Assembly: GCF_900177705.1 (NCBI RefSeq)
Contig: NZ_FXBA01000001.1
Span: forward strand, 868,001-932,000
DNA: 64,000 nucleotides
Direction of reading: 5' to 3'
Source of the DNA: Fibrobacter sp. UWB15
GTDB lineage: Bacteria > Fibrobacterota > Fibrobacteria > Fibrobacterales > Fibrobacteraceae
Shown here: positions 17,621 to 25,261 of the stretch, piece after piece
Layout: each line of letters starts with the position of its first letter
Numbering within the stretch: the stretch's first letter is position 1
The notes under the pieces: model-generated
The model's input: the letters and a program-made list of their open reading frames with translations, nothing else
Databases searched by the model: none
Told to the model about the DNA's origin: nothing
Program-made: the position numbers and the translations under genes

Positions 17621-17625
17621 TCTCT

Positions 17626-18498
17626 TTAGTACCATTCCGCTCTCAGCTTTTCACGGCGTTCGCGCAGGGCGTTCACCACGGAGTAAGGCATTTTCATGCA
17701 GTTGGGCGGGTATGCGCCAGCTTCGGTATGGAAGTCCGAACCGCCGGTGCCTACGAGGCCGAATTTCTGGGCCATTTCTTTGTATTTGCGACCGACAGCT
17801 CCCTTCTGGGCGGGGCTGTAGACTTCGATCCCTTGTACGCCCCATTCCACCATGTTCTCGATGAACTCGTCGGAAAGGCCCGACTTGTAGGGGTGGGCGA
17901 GTACGGCGATTCCACCGGCGTTTTCAATGAGCTTGATAGTCTGTTGCGGGTTCAGGCCCTTCTTTTCGACAAAGGCTACGCAGCCGTCACCTAAATATTT
18001 GGTGAATGCTTCGGAGAAGTTCGAAATGTATTCTTCGTCGACCATGGACATGGCGATGTGCGGGCGGCCGATGACTTTACCCTTGCAGTAGCTCACGACT
18101 TTTTCGTAGGTGATGTCGATGCCCAGGGCGTTCAATTTTTTGATAATGGCCTTCGCACGGGTGACTCGCTGTTTCGCGAAATCCTGTAGTTCCATGTTCA
18201 GGGCGAGGTTCGTCGGATCGCAAAAGTAGCCTAGAATATGGATATCCTTGCCCTGCCACACTGCTGAAATTTCGATGCCGGGAATGATTTCGAGGCCAAT
18301 TTCCTTGGCGGGTTCTACAGCCAGGTTATAGCTGTCCAGGTTGTCGTGGTCGGTAATGGAAATGCAACGAAGACCCTTGCGCTTGCAAAGGGTGAGCAGT
18401 TCTTCGACCGAAAGGTTACCATCCGAGAGCTTGGTGTGCATGTGGAGATCCGCATAGCCACCGTTTTCGGTAATGATGGTAGAATACCCTTTTTGCAT
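17626..18498 (-). CDS. PHP-domain phosphoesterase (RNase AM/YciV-like)
   Basis: Metal-dependent hydrolase of the polymerase-histidinol phosphatase superfamily, 290 aa. The bacterial homologue YciV/RNase AM removes 5' nucleotides from RNA and acts on 3',5'-bisphosphates. Metal ligands are visible in ADLHMHTKLSDG (near residue 17), SITDHDNLD (near 47), PGIEISA (near 74), GRPHIA (near 145), VLAHPY (near 199) and GGSDFHTE (near 258), so the site looks complete. Its start codon overlaps the stop of the upstream 183-aa gene by 1 nt, indicating coupled translation. Confidence 0.92.
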   Translation of the reverse strand: MQKGYSTIITENGGYADLHMHTKLSDGNLSVEELLTLCKRKGLRCISITDHDNLDSYNLAVEPAKEIGLEIIPGIEISAVWQGKDIHILGYFCDPTNLALNMELQDFAKQRVTRAKAIIKKLNALGIDITYEKVVSYCKGKVIGRPHIAMSMVDEEYISNFSEAFTKYLGDGCVAFVEKKGLNPQQTIKLIENAGGIAVLAHPYKSGLSDEFIENMVEWGVQGIEVYSPAQKGAVGRKYKEMAQKFGLVGTGGSDFHTEAGAYPPNCMKMPYSVVNALRERREKLRAEWY

Positions 18499-19049
18499 TA
18501 CTTGGCCCCGTAGTAATACTGTCTAATCAAGGCCGCTTCGCTGGATTGGGTGGGCTTTAGGCACACGTTCAAGAAGGGGAAACAGTTTTCGTCTGCAAAG
18601 CCGATTCTGCAACCGGCTCCACTGACTTTCGCCAAGTAAAGGGTGGGGAGAAAAGCCTCGCCCAGGTATATGCAAACTTCTGGCTTGTAGGCCCTAAATT
18701 TGTTTTCCAACTCTTCGAAGGCGGTTTCACCGTAGCGACATTCCAAGTCGGTGTAGTAGACTGCGGTTGCACGCCTAGCAGAAACGAGAACTTGCTGCGA
18801 TTCATGGGCGCATAAGAGGGCATTTTTGAAAAATATGTCGGGCATGGCGCGTATGAACGCGGCGGACTTTTCCAAGGTGCGGTCCAAAAATACGAGAGTT
18901 TTCGGATTTCCTTTCAAAGATGCTGGAAAATCGAATACGCCGGAGTCTTCTCCAGCTTGACTTAAAAACCATTTAAACAACGATTCTTTTTTGCTGAATC
19001 GTTTAAAAAAGTATTTAAAAGAATCTTTAAAATATGGAGACGGTTTCAC
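18498..19049 (-). CDS. Hypothetical protein, about 183 aa
   Basis: Soluble protein that I cannot assign with confidence. It has an initial basic-aromatic stretch, then Rossmann-like alternation (TLVFLDRTLEK, VCIYLGEAFLPTLYLA) and a Cys-rich end GIGF-like segment. A frame exists from a TTG at 19055, but a TATATT box on the minus strand ends 6 nt before the GTG at 19049, so I take GTG as a leaderless start. It overlaps the PHP gene by 1 nt. Together with rnhA it forms a divergent pair separated by only 25 bp. Confidence 0.72.
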   Translation of the reverse strand: MKPSPYFKDSFKYFFKRFSKKESLFKWFLSQAGEDSGVFDFPASLKGNPKTLVFLDRTLEKSAAFIRAMPDIFFKNALLCAHESQQVLVSARRATAVYYTDLECRYGETAFEELENKFRAYKPEVCIYLGEAFLPTLYLAKVSGAGCRIGFADENCFPFLNVCLKPTQSSEAALIRQYYYGAK

Positions 19050-19074
19050 ATCCAAAATATACTAATTTTGGGCC
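19050..19074. promoter_or_regulatory. 25-bp divergent double promoter
   Basis: Holds TAATTT (plus, 19063-19068) 6 nt before the rnhA ATG and TATATT (minus) 6 nt before a GTG. There is no room for leaders or separate operators, so the two genes probably compete for polymerase. Confidence 0.6.
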
Positions 19075-19656
19075 ATGCCTAAACAGAAATTCTATGCGAT
19101 AAAGTCCCCGAACGAAAGTAAAATCGTTATGACTTGGGCCGAATGTGAAAAATTGACCCATGGGGTCAAAGGTGTACTCTTTAAATCCTTTGGTTCCCGC
19201 GCCGAGGCGGAAGCGTGGATTTCTGGAATGGAAGCTCCTGTGCCCGAAGGCTTACGCGTTTTTGTAGACGGATCCTTCTCGCCGGGATTTGCGAAATCGG
19301 GTTGGGCATTCGTTGTGACCGAAAATGATAAAGAAATCGCCCGCGGTTCTGGCATTACGGCCTTCGATGCTGAAAGTCGTAATATTGACGGCGAAGTGAT
19401 GGCCTCTTACCAAGCCATGCGCTGGCTCGATGCCAACGACAAATGCGGCGTCATTTGCCACGACTATGAAGGCATTGCGCGTTGGGCAAAAGGCGAATGG
19501 CAAGCGAAGAGCAATATCGCCAAGCGTTATGTGGCTGCGGCCCAGCCTTACTTGCATCGCGTGAGTTTTGAAAAGGTGGAAGCCCATACCGGTGTCAAGT
19601 GGAACGAACTTGTGGACAAACTAGCAAAGGATGCCATTGCCCGCGCCAAGAAATGA
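19075..19656 (+). CDS. rnhA: Ribonuclease HI with N-terminal hybrid-binding domain
   Basis: Cleaves the RNA of RNA/DNA hybrids. Residues 1-50 form a viroplasmin-like hybrid-binding domain (KFYAIKSPNES...TWAECEKLTHGVKGV...FKSFGSRAEAEAW), followed by an RNase H domain with acidic residues in FVDGSF, IDGEVMASYQ, CHDYEGI and NELVDKLAKD. The total of 193 aa is normal for this architecture. The start is leaderless-like: TAATTT ends 6 nt upstream and there is no Shine-Dalgarno. A strong terminator follows. Confidence 0.94.
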   Translation: MPKQKFYAIKSPNESKIVMTWAECEKLTHGVKGVLFKSFGSRAEAEAWISGMEAPVPEGLRVFVDGSFSPGFAKSGWAFVVTENDKEIARGSGITAFDAESRNIDGEVMASYQAMRWLDANDKCGVICHDYEGIARWAKGEWQAKSNIAKRYVAAAQPYLHRVSFEKVEAHTGVKWNELVDKLAKDAIARAKK

Positions 19657-19695
19657 TTCTTGCAAACAAGGTTTGACAAATTGTAAAAAATGAAG

Positions 19696-19736
19696 ATTCC
19701 TGCAAATACTTGTTTGCAGGAATTTATTTTTTTTTG
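19696..19736 (+). terminator. Terminator downstream of rnhA
   Basis: Perfect ATTCCTGCAAA/TTTGCAGGAAT hairpin with a 6-nt loop, followed by a run dominated by T. Confidence 0.9.
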
Positions 19737-19875
19737 CTGTTTCGGCTGGATTGTGACTAAATTTGATTTTGTCGGCGAATGTCGGCAATTTGCTATCCAC
19801 CCGATGGCGAATTTTCAGTTGGGAAGCTCCGCCAATTCTAGGTGCGGCGGGGCTTCTTTCAAAAGCGCAAGAGCG

Positions 19876-22440
19876 TTATTTCTTGCGGTCTTGCCAGGTA
19901 CTTTCGTTAAAGAGCTGGCCTTCGGAAAGGCCGTACTTTTCTTGAATGCCCGCTTCGCGGATGGCGTCTTCGATAGAGATTTTACCTTGGATGGCCTGCG
20001 TGTAAATGAGCACCTTGCGGCGCACGGTTTCGGCGTCTTCGGTGAGCATTTCGAGGCGGAAGTGGTTCACGCCTGCGGTGCGGAGGCGGGGGAGCAGTTT
20101 GAGGGCCGATTGTGGCTTGCCCACAAAGAGCGTGTTGCGGCATTCGGCGTCGCTCTGCAAAAAGTGGCGTTCGCCCTTGTGGTCCAGGATTTCCACCTTG
20201 TGCTTGGTGCAAATCTTGTCGCATTCGGGGAAGCGGCGGCCTGTGGTGAGTGCGCGGGCGAAGGCGCAGTATTCCGAATGGAAGGCGGGCATGTACTGGT
20301 GCAGCGTGAGTTCCAGGCGCTCTCCGTCGATGTTTTCGAGAAGGTCAAAGAGCTGCGTGCTGTTGAGGTCCCACGATGGATGGAGCGTGGTTAGCCCCTG
20401 CGAGAGGAGCCAGTCGTAGCTTGCGCTGTTGGCAGCGTTCAAGCTGTAGTCGCCGGTGAGCGGAATTCCACTTTCTTTAAGGATCGAGAGCGCTCCCAGG
20501 TTTCGCACCAGGGCAAAGTCCGGGCAAAGCCGCAAGATGTTCTTGAGGTAATGGCTTTCGCCCGGCTTGTGGATGCGAAGCGTCGCCATGCCCGCCGCAA
20601 AGCCGAGGTCGCGAATTTGCTGCAGGGATTCGTCGTATTTGACGCCCCAGTCGAAATCCATGATAACGCGGTCGATATCGAGGCCCTTGAGGGCTGCAAT
20701 TTGGTCGGGATTGCGGACAAGGACACTGATAATCGGGTGCGTGGTGCCGTTGGCGGCAGGTGCACCGCTGCTAGCTGCGCCGGACTTGAACTTGATGCGG
20801 GTCTCGTTCAAGAATTTTTTGCCGGCCTCTGCGCTCGGGTTCAAAACCTTCCATTCGGTGCGCTTTTCGTCGAGCTTTTCGATGGCGGCCTGGCGGAGCG
20901 TACGAAGGATTTTTCCGGGGATGAATGCGCCGCGGTCCACTTGAATGTCCAAGTGCTTTAGCTGGTAGGCTGTGGCGCTCAGGCCCGAAAGTTCTTTTTG
21001 GGCAAGTTCGCGGAGCGCCTTGTCGGCATCGTTTCCTTTGTTGCGGGCTTCTTCGAGAGTAAAATCGGCCTCGACTTCGACGGCGTTTTTCGGCGAGTCG
21101 TAAACGGAAAGCTTGAGCGGGCCGCCGATTTTTCCTGAAAGCGTCATGTGTATCGGCAAGCGTGCGAGTTGTTCGCGGTCGGTAAAAGTCTTGCGCAACT
21201 CGCGTTCAAGCGCGGGCGAGTCGTTGCGGTAAACTTGCATGCCCACGGCAATCTGGCGGGTATCGAATTCACGCCCGAATTCAAGTTTCAAGAGCTTGGG
21301 GTCGCCGCGCTTGGCGTGCGGTAAATGGGTGACTTGCGCGGCGTACAGGCGGCTGCCGATACTCACGCCGAGAGCCGCATTTTCAAACAGAATGCCGTCG
21401 CCCGGTTGCGGGTAGCAAGCGTTTTCGCCGGCGTCGGAGATTGCACTGTCGAGATCGACAATAATCTGCCCGCGGTCTGCCTTCACGACTTGCCCGAGGA
21501 CCATACCATGGTGATTGCTGAAGGTGCCGTTCACCAGCTCCTGGTGATTGTCTCCGTCGAGCCAACCGGTGGTAAGCCCGCGGCTGAATAGCACTTCGAG
21601 CGGTTCCATGTCCTTGGCGTCAAGCGGAATCCGGTTCAACGCCTTACGGTAGGCGCGTGAAACGGCGGCTACGTATTCGGGGCTCTTGAGGCGACCCTCG
21701 ACTTTGAGCGAATTCACGCCGATTTCTTCGAGTTCCTCTAGTTTCGGCAGGGCGCATAGGTCGCGAGTGCTAAAGAGGTATTGGGCGTCGGTGTCGCGGA
21801 ATTCCTTGCCGTCCACAAAAATGCGGTAGGGGAGTCGGCAATTTTGGGCGCATTGGCCGCGATTCGCGCTGCGGCCGCCGAAGTTTTCGCTGGTCAGGCA
21901 CTGGCCCGAGTAGCTGACGCAAAGCGCCCCGTGAATGAATACTTCGAGTTCGAGATCGGTGGCGGCCTTGATGGCGGCAATTTCTTTCACCGAAAGTTCG
22001 CGGGCGAGTACCGCGCGGTTGAATCCGATGGATTTCACCAGATTCACGCCCTCGGCGCTAGCAAGCGTCATTTGTGTGCTGGCGTGGATTTCCTGGTTCG
22101 GGCAAATGGCGCGAATCAGGCGGGCAAGACCGATGTCCTGGATAATGAAGGCGTCGGGTTCAAGCGAAATGATTTTTTCGAGGAATTCAGGCAATTCTTG
22201 CAGCTCGCGCTCAAAAACAAGCACGTTCATGGCCAAGAAGGTGCGCACTCCGTGAATGCGGGCGTAGCGGATCATGTCGCGCACGTCGTCAAACGTAAAG
22301 TCTTCGGTGCGGCCGCGGGCGTTCCAGTGGGGGACTCCAAAGTATACGGCGTCGGCTCCGTTGTTCACGGCTGCTTCGAGCATTTCACGGGTTCCCACCG
22401 GTAAAAGCAGTTCCGGCGTTATCTGCGCGATTGAATTCAT
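19876..22440 (-). CDS. U32-family protein, RlhA/TrhP-like RNA hydroxylase, long form
   Basis: U32 'peptidase' family proteins of this type hydroxylate RNA (23S rRNA C2501 or tRNA U34). The family signature GALCVSYSGQCLTSENFGGRS, with further cysteines in RGQCAQNCRLPY, is near residues 160-190. The collagenase-like U32 core is followed by a DUF3656-type middle region. At 854 aa it is about 190 residues longer than E. coli RlhA: a second U32-like barrel segment (HPIISVLVRNPDQI onwards) fills the C-terminus. The frame is open further upstream, but 22440 has the leaderless pattern (TATCTT, 7 nt gap) and the earlier stretch is repeat DNA. Confidence 0.85.
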   Translation of the reverse strand: MNSIAQITPELLLPVGTREMLEAAVNNGADAVYFGVPHWNARGRTEDFTFDDVRDMIRYARIHGVRTFLAMNVLVFERELQELPEFLEKIISLEPDAFIIQDIGLARLIRAICPNQEIHASTQMTLASAEGVNLVKSIGFNRAVLARELSVKEIAAIKAATDLELEVFIHGALCVSYSGQCLTSENFGGRSANRGQCAQNCRLPYRIFVDGKEFRDTDAQYLFSTRDLCALPKLEELEEIGVNSLKVEGRLKSPEYVAAVSRAYRKALNRIPLDAKDMEPLEVLFSRGLTTGWLDGDNHQELVNGTFSNHHGMVLGQVVKADRGQIIVDLDSAISDAGENACYPQPGDGILFENAALGVSIGSRLYAAQVTHLPHAKRGDPKLLKLEFGREFDTRQIAVGMQVYRNDSPALERELRKTFTDREQLARLPIHMTLSGKIGGPLKLSVYDSPKNAVEVEADFTLEEARNKGNDADKALRELAQKELSGLSATAYQLKHLDIQVDRGAFIPGKILRTLRQAAIEKLDEKRTEWKVLNPSAEAGKKFLNETRIKFKSGAASSGAPAANGTTHPIISVLVRNPDQIAALKGLDIDRVIMDFDWGVKYDESLQQIRDLGFAAGMATLRIHKPGESHYLKNILRLCPDFALVRNLGALSILKESGIPLTGDYSLNAANSASYDWLLSQGLTTLHPSWDLNSTQLFDLLENIDGERLELTLHQYMPAFHSEYCAFARALTTGRRFPECDKICTKHKVEILDHKGERHFLQSDAECRNTLFVGKPQSALKLLPRLRTAGVNHFRLEMLTEDAETVRRKVLIYTQAIQGKISIEDAIREAGIQEKYGLSEGQLFNESTWQDRKK

Positions 22441-22460
22441 GTGGGGAAAGATAGAATAAT

Positions 22461-22498
22461 AGTTGGCAGTAGGCAGTAGACAGTTGGCAGTAGGAAGT
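22461..22498. repeat. Heptamer array between U32 gene and small lipoprotein gene
   Basis: Units AGTTGGC, AGTAGGC, AGTAGAC, AGTTGGC, AGTAGGA, then AGT. It lies in the 75-bp divergent promoter region, directly upstream of the TATATT box at 22504. Confidence 0.85.
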
Positions 22499-22515
22499 TT
22501 TATTATATTTGTTGC

Positions 22516-22740
22516 ATGAATCGAATGGTTACTTTGTCTGCAATTTTCTTTGCCCTTTTGTCCGCTTTTTCGCTTTCTGCCTGTACCGACGAGGCGGCTG
22601 AGGCCGAAATGAACCGCCTGAAGGCTGAAAATGCTGTGCTCCAGGGCCAGGTAGATTCGTTGCAGAAAAACCTGGATTCTCTGACCGCTTACGGCGATTC
22701 GGTCAAAAAATCGCTGGAAAAGCTGGATATGCACCCCTAA
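22516..22740 (+). CDS. Small Lpp-like coiled-coil lipoprotein, 74 aa
   Basis: The signal peptide ends in the lipobox LSAC (about residues 20-23), followed by a continuous helix of heptad-like character (AEMNRLKAENAVLQGQVD...LQKNLDSL...VKKSLEKL). Size and layout resemble murein lipoprotein, but there is no C-terminal Lys as used for peptidoglycan linkage by Lpp; the end is DMHP. It could be a periplasmic spacer or oligomeric adaptor. A TATATT box ends 6 nt before the ATG (leaderless type). The repeats nearby do not enter the gene. Confidence 0.8.
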   Translation: MNRMVTLSAIFFALLSAFSLSACTDEAAEAEMNRLKAENAVLQGQVDSLQKNLDSLTAYGDSVKKSLEKLDMHP

Positions 22741-22762
22741 CCGCCATCGGCGGAGCGGTTTT
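22739..22762 (+). terminator. Terminator after small lipoprotein gene
   Basis: AACCGC/GCGGTT hairpin (alternatively CCGCC/GGCGG) followed by TTTT, beginning at the stop codon. Confidence 0.6.
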
Positions 22763-22810
22763 GGGGGGAGTTTCTTAACTATCAATCCCCAATTATTTAA
22801 CAGTTTTGTT

Positions 22811-23026
22811 ATATTTGCGCCCGTGGCTCACCATGGTCTGCTGCCGCGGCAGCGACCCCTTAATGTTTCGCTGGCCCAATTTGCCCGAAACCTTATCGCC
22901 GTCAAGCCTCTCAGGAGGCGCTAGTAAGATGGCTTTAAGCACACACAAACACGAACCAGCCACACCGCCTGCGGGTTTATTTCCAGCCTGCACCTGCGGT
23001 CAACCCTTACTTATGAGGTGCCCCGA
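22811..23026 (+). ncRNA. Candidate structured RNA or long leader (unidentified)
   Basis: A TATATT box near 22811 would start a transcript around 22823 carrying about 200 nt before the next gene. Strong local hairpins are visible: GGTC-t-GCTGCC/GGCAGC-GACC, GTTTCG/CGAAAC, and GCCTC/GAGGC nested within CTTA/TAAG. I compared it by eye with 6S, SRP, tmRNA, RNase P and common riboswitch cores and found no match. A short frame beginning at 22929 after AGGAGG is possible but would overlap the downstream gene. Confidence 0.4.
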
Positions 23027-23668
23027 ATGGAATACATCGCACTCGCACTCTCACTCGTTGCAGTGATTCTGTGCATCGTTATCCTCACGAAGGTTAACAA
23101 GCTCCTTACCATGCTTCGTACCCCGATTTTCAAGAAGCTCACCCCGGACATGAACTTGAAGCCGGCTTCCCGTCGCCCGATCAGCGCACAGGAAATGGCT
23201 CAGCGCGGTGAACGCAAGGAAAATCGCCAGAACAACAATGGCAAGGACCGTCCTGCTAAGGAAAATCGCGACAATCGCGCTGCCGACAAACAGCAGCAGC
23301 CTGCTCGCGACCGTAATGAACAGCGTGACCGCGGCAACCGCCGCGATCGTCGCGACCGCCGCGAAGGCCGCCGCGAACAGAACGTTGAAGCTCAGAACGT
23401 AGCTGCCGAAGCCCAGGCTCCCGCAGCTGCAGCTCCCGCCGTCGAAGCCGCCCCGGCCGCCGCTCCCGAAGCACGCCGCCCGCTCGCTCCGCGTATTCCG
23501 GTTGAAACTCCGGCCGCTCCTGCCGTTGAAGCTCCGGTTGCTGCTCCTGCAGCACCTGTCGCTGAACCCGCAGTCGAAGCCGTCGAAACCACCTTCGATC
23601 CGTCCAAGGTCCGCTACGGCCGCCGCAACGTGATCAAGAAGGCTCCGGAACTCGCCGACGAAGACTAA
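23027..23668 (+). CDS. Membrane-anchored Arg-rich/Ala-Pro-rich protein
   Basis: Unrecognised 213-residue protein. One N-terminal transmembrane helix (IALALSLVAVILCIVIL) is followed by a cytoplasmic-type basic stretch, a charged Arg/Asn/Asp/Gln tract (residues about 60-125, rich in RDRR and NR pairs), then an Ala/Pro/Val/Glu linker and a short conserved-looking tail YGRRNVIKKAPELADED. The Arg-rich tract suggests RNA or anionic surface binding (inference). I use the ATG at 23027, preceded by AGGTG, rather than an in-frame GTG at 23018. Codon use is that of a well-expressed gene. Confidence 0.75.
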   Translation: MEYIALALSLVAVILCIVILTKVNKLLTMLRTPIFKKLTPDMNLKPASRRPISAQEMAQRGERKENRQNNNGKDRPAKENRDNRAADKQQQPARDRNEQRDRGNRRDRRDRREGRREQNVEAQNVAAEAQAPAAAAPAVEAAPAAAPEARRPLAPRIPVETPAAPAVEAPVAAPAAPVAEPAVEAVETTFDPSKVRYGRRNVIKKAPELADED

Positions 23669-23697
23669 TTGAGCACGCGCTAGCGCGAAATTGAAAG

Positions 23698-23730
23698 CCT
23701 CCGGTCATCGACCGGAGGTTTTCGCTTTTT
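23698..23730 (+). terminator. Terminator after 23027-23668 gene
   Basis: Perfect CCTCCGGTC/GACCGGAGG hairpin with loop ATC, then TTTTCGCTTTTTT. Confidence 0.9.
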
Positions 23731-23744
23731 TCAAAGCGAACAAA

Positions 23745-23775
23745 AAATCCCCGGATCTTGCCGAGGATTTTCTAA
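23745..23775 (-). terminator. Terminator downstream of rpiA
   Basis: AAAATCC...GGATTTT hairpin with inner CGG/CCG pairing, readable on both strands and sited for the minus-strand rpiA transcript. A further TTCCCGC/GCGGGAA hairpin lies at 23786-23806. Confidence 0.65.
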
Positions 23776-23818
23776 TTTGTATAAAATTTCCCGCTTTGGC
23801 GGGAATGCTTAATTTCGC

Positions 23819-24508
23819 CTAGAATTCCACGAGGCCCTTTTCGGCGTCGGCGAGAATCACCTTGGTCGCCATGCCCACGAACAGGCCATGACCCACGATA
23901 CCCACGATGTGTTCCAGGTTGCGGGCGAGCTTGTCGGCGTCTTCGATAATGCCGAACTTGGCGTCTGCAATCAGGTTGCCGCTATCGCTAATCACCGGAC
24001 CGTCCTTGCCCGGAGCGCCCATGCGTACCTTCAAGTCGCCGCCGAGCTTTTTCACGCGTTCGGTCACCACGGCGATTGCGCCCGGAATGATTTCCAGCGG
24101 TACCGCGAACTTTTCGCCGAGCTTGTTCACCTTCTTGCCGCTGTCCGCGATAATCACGTAGTTGTCCGTCATCGAGGCCACAATCTTTTCGAGCAGGTGG
24201 GCAGCCCCGCGGCCCTTGATCAAATTGCGCTGGTCGTCGATTTCGTCGGCACCGTCAATCACCATATCGAGGTGGCTCACTTCGCCCATTTCTTTGAGCG
24301 GAATGCCGAGGCTTCGGCATTGCAGCGTGGTGCTCCAGCTCGTGCTCACGCCCACAACATGCAAGCCTTCTGTCTTGATGCGCTCGGCAAGGCGGTTCAC
24401 CATGTGGGCGGCGGTGCTACCCGTTCCAAGACCCACGGTCATGCCGTCCTTGATCATATCTGCCGCGCGTACGCCTGCAGCCTTCTTGAGTTCGTCCATC
24501 GATGCCAT
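23819..24508 (-). CDS. rpiA: Ribose-5-phosphate isomerase A
   Basis: Interconverts ribose-5-phosphate and ribulose-5-phosphate in the pentose phosphate pathway. Motifs include GLGTGSTAAHMVNRL (phosphate loop), DGADEID, KGRGAAHLLEKI and VNKLGEKFAVPLEI. An earlier ATG exists three codons upstream, but AGGAG would abut it. The ATG at 24508 has correct spacing and overlaps the stop of slyD as TAATG, the classic coupling arrangement, giving 229 aa. Confidence 0.95.
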   Translation of the reverse strand: MASMDELKKAAGVRAADMIKDGMTVGLGTGSTAAHMVNRLAERIKTEGLHVVGVSTSWSTTLQCRSLGIPLKEMGEVSHLDMVIDGADEIDDQRNLIKGRGAAHLLEKIVASMTDNYVIIADSGKKVNKLGEKFAVPLEIIPGAIAVVTERVKKLGGDLKVRMGAPGKDGPVISDSGNLIADAKFGIIEDADKLARNLEHIVGIVGHGLFVGMATKVILADAEKGLVEF

Positions 24509-25137
24509 TAGCGCCATCTCCTGTTGTGGTTGTTGTCGTCAAAATCTTCGCCGTCGGCCCCGTCGAAGCCGTCGTCAAAATTGTCAAAATCCTCTTCGCG
24601 GTCGGGGTAGCCGCTTTCGAGCTCGGTAAAACTCGGCTGCTCGATAGCGACCACCGTCACGTCGAAAGTCAGGTCCTTTCCTGCAAAGGGGTGGTTCCCG
24701 TCCACGACCACCGTGTCCTTCTTGATTTCCTTGATCGTGTAAATCCCGTCGGATTCCTCGTCGTCGTCCAGATTCAGCCCGTCCACGAACTCGTCCGCCG
24801 TCTCCGGCAGCTGGAATTCGCGCACGTCCTCGTCCATGTACATCTCGAGCTCCATTCCGAGCCAGATTTCGCCCACCTCGCGGAGTTCGTCCTTCGGGAC
24901 CTCCATCACCAAGTCGGGACGGTAGGGGCCGTAGCCCTGTTCAAACGGAATATCGACAGAAAAACTTTCATTCAAGTGACGGCCTTCCAGCGCGTCTTCA
25001 AGCCCCGGAATAATGTTGTTGAACCCGTGAATGTACACGAACGGGTAGCTCGCGGGCACTTCTTCGAGAATCTTTCCGGTGCGTTCCTTCAAGGAATAGG
25101 CAATGCTGACCTTCAGCTTGTCTTGAATAATTTCCAT
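24508..25137 (-). CDS. slyD: FKBP-type peptidyl-prolyl isomerase, SlyD-like
   Basis: Cytoplasmic prolyl isomerase and chaperone. The FKBP core (VSIAYSLKERTGKILEE...FVYIHGFNNIIPGLEDALEG) is interrupted by the insert-in-flap chaperone domain (residues about 70-150), then NHPFAGKDLTFDVTVVAI. The tail (residues about 178-209) is very rich in Asp/Glu/Phe rather than the His/Cys metal-binding tail of E. coli SlyD, ending NHNRRWR. A minus-strand TATATT box ends 9 nt before the ATG. It is coupled to rpiA. Confidence 0.9.
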   Translation of the reverse strand: MEIIQDKLKVSIAYSLKERTGKILEEVPASYPFVYIHGFNNIIPGLEDALEGRHLNESFSVDIPFEQGYGPYRPDLVMEVPKDELREVGEIWLGMELEMYMDEDVREFQLPETADEFVDGLNLDDDEESDGIYTIKEIKKDTVVVDGNHPFAGKDLTFDVTVVAIEQPSFTELESGYPDREEDFDNFDDGFDGADGEDFDDNNHNRRWR

Positions 25138-25162
25138 ACGCGCCCAAATATAGCAATCCCCG

Positions 25163-25204
25163 TACGAAGTCATGCTGACGAAGGTCAGCATCAGCTTCTC
25201 GTAC
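25163..25204. repeat. REP-like palindrome (GTCATGCTGAC type)
   Basis: ATGCTGAC/GTCAGCAT perfect hairpin inside a wider palindrome bounded by GTACGA and TCGTAC. It lies in the 124-bp divergent region between slyD and the FISUMP lipoprotein gene. Confidence 0.6.
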
Positions 25205-25261
25205 CGGCAAAAAAACTATATTTCGCCCGAATTATTGTTTTGGGAACCTAGGAGGTCTTCA

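Noticed and set aside
22441-22785. N-terminal extension of the U32 protein (frame open to 22785)
   Set aside because: The extension crosses a heptamer array and the opposite-strand lipoprotein gene, and the 22440 ATG fits the leaderless pattern and the family N-terminus.
22811-23026. 6S, SRP, tmRNA or RNase P RNA
   Set aside because: None of the conserved cores (GGAAGGAAGCAGC, GAGGAAAGTCC, tag-peptide frame) is present, and closing-stem complementarity expected for 6S RNA is lacking. Kept only as an unidentified structured RNA.
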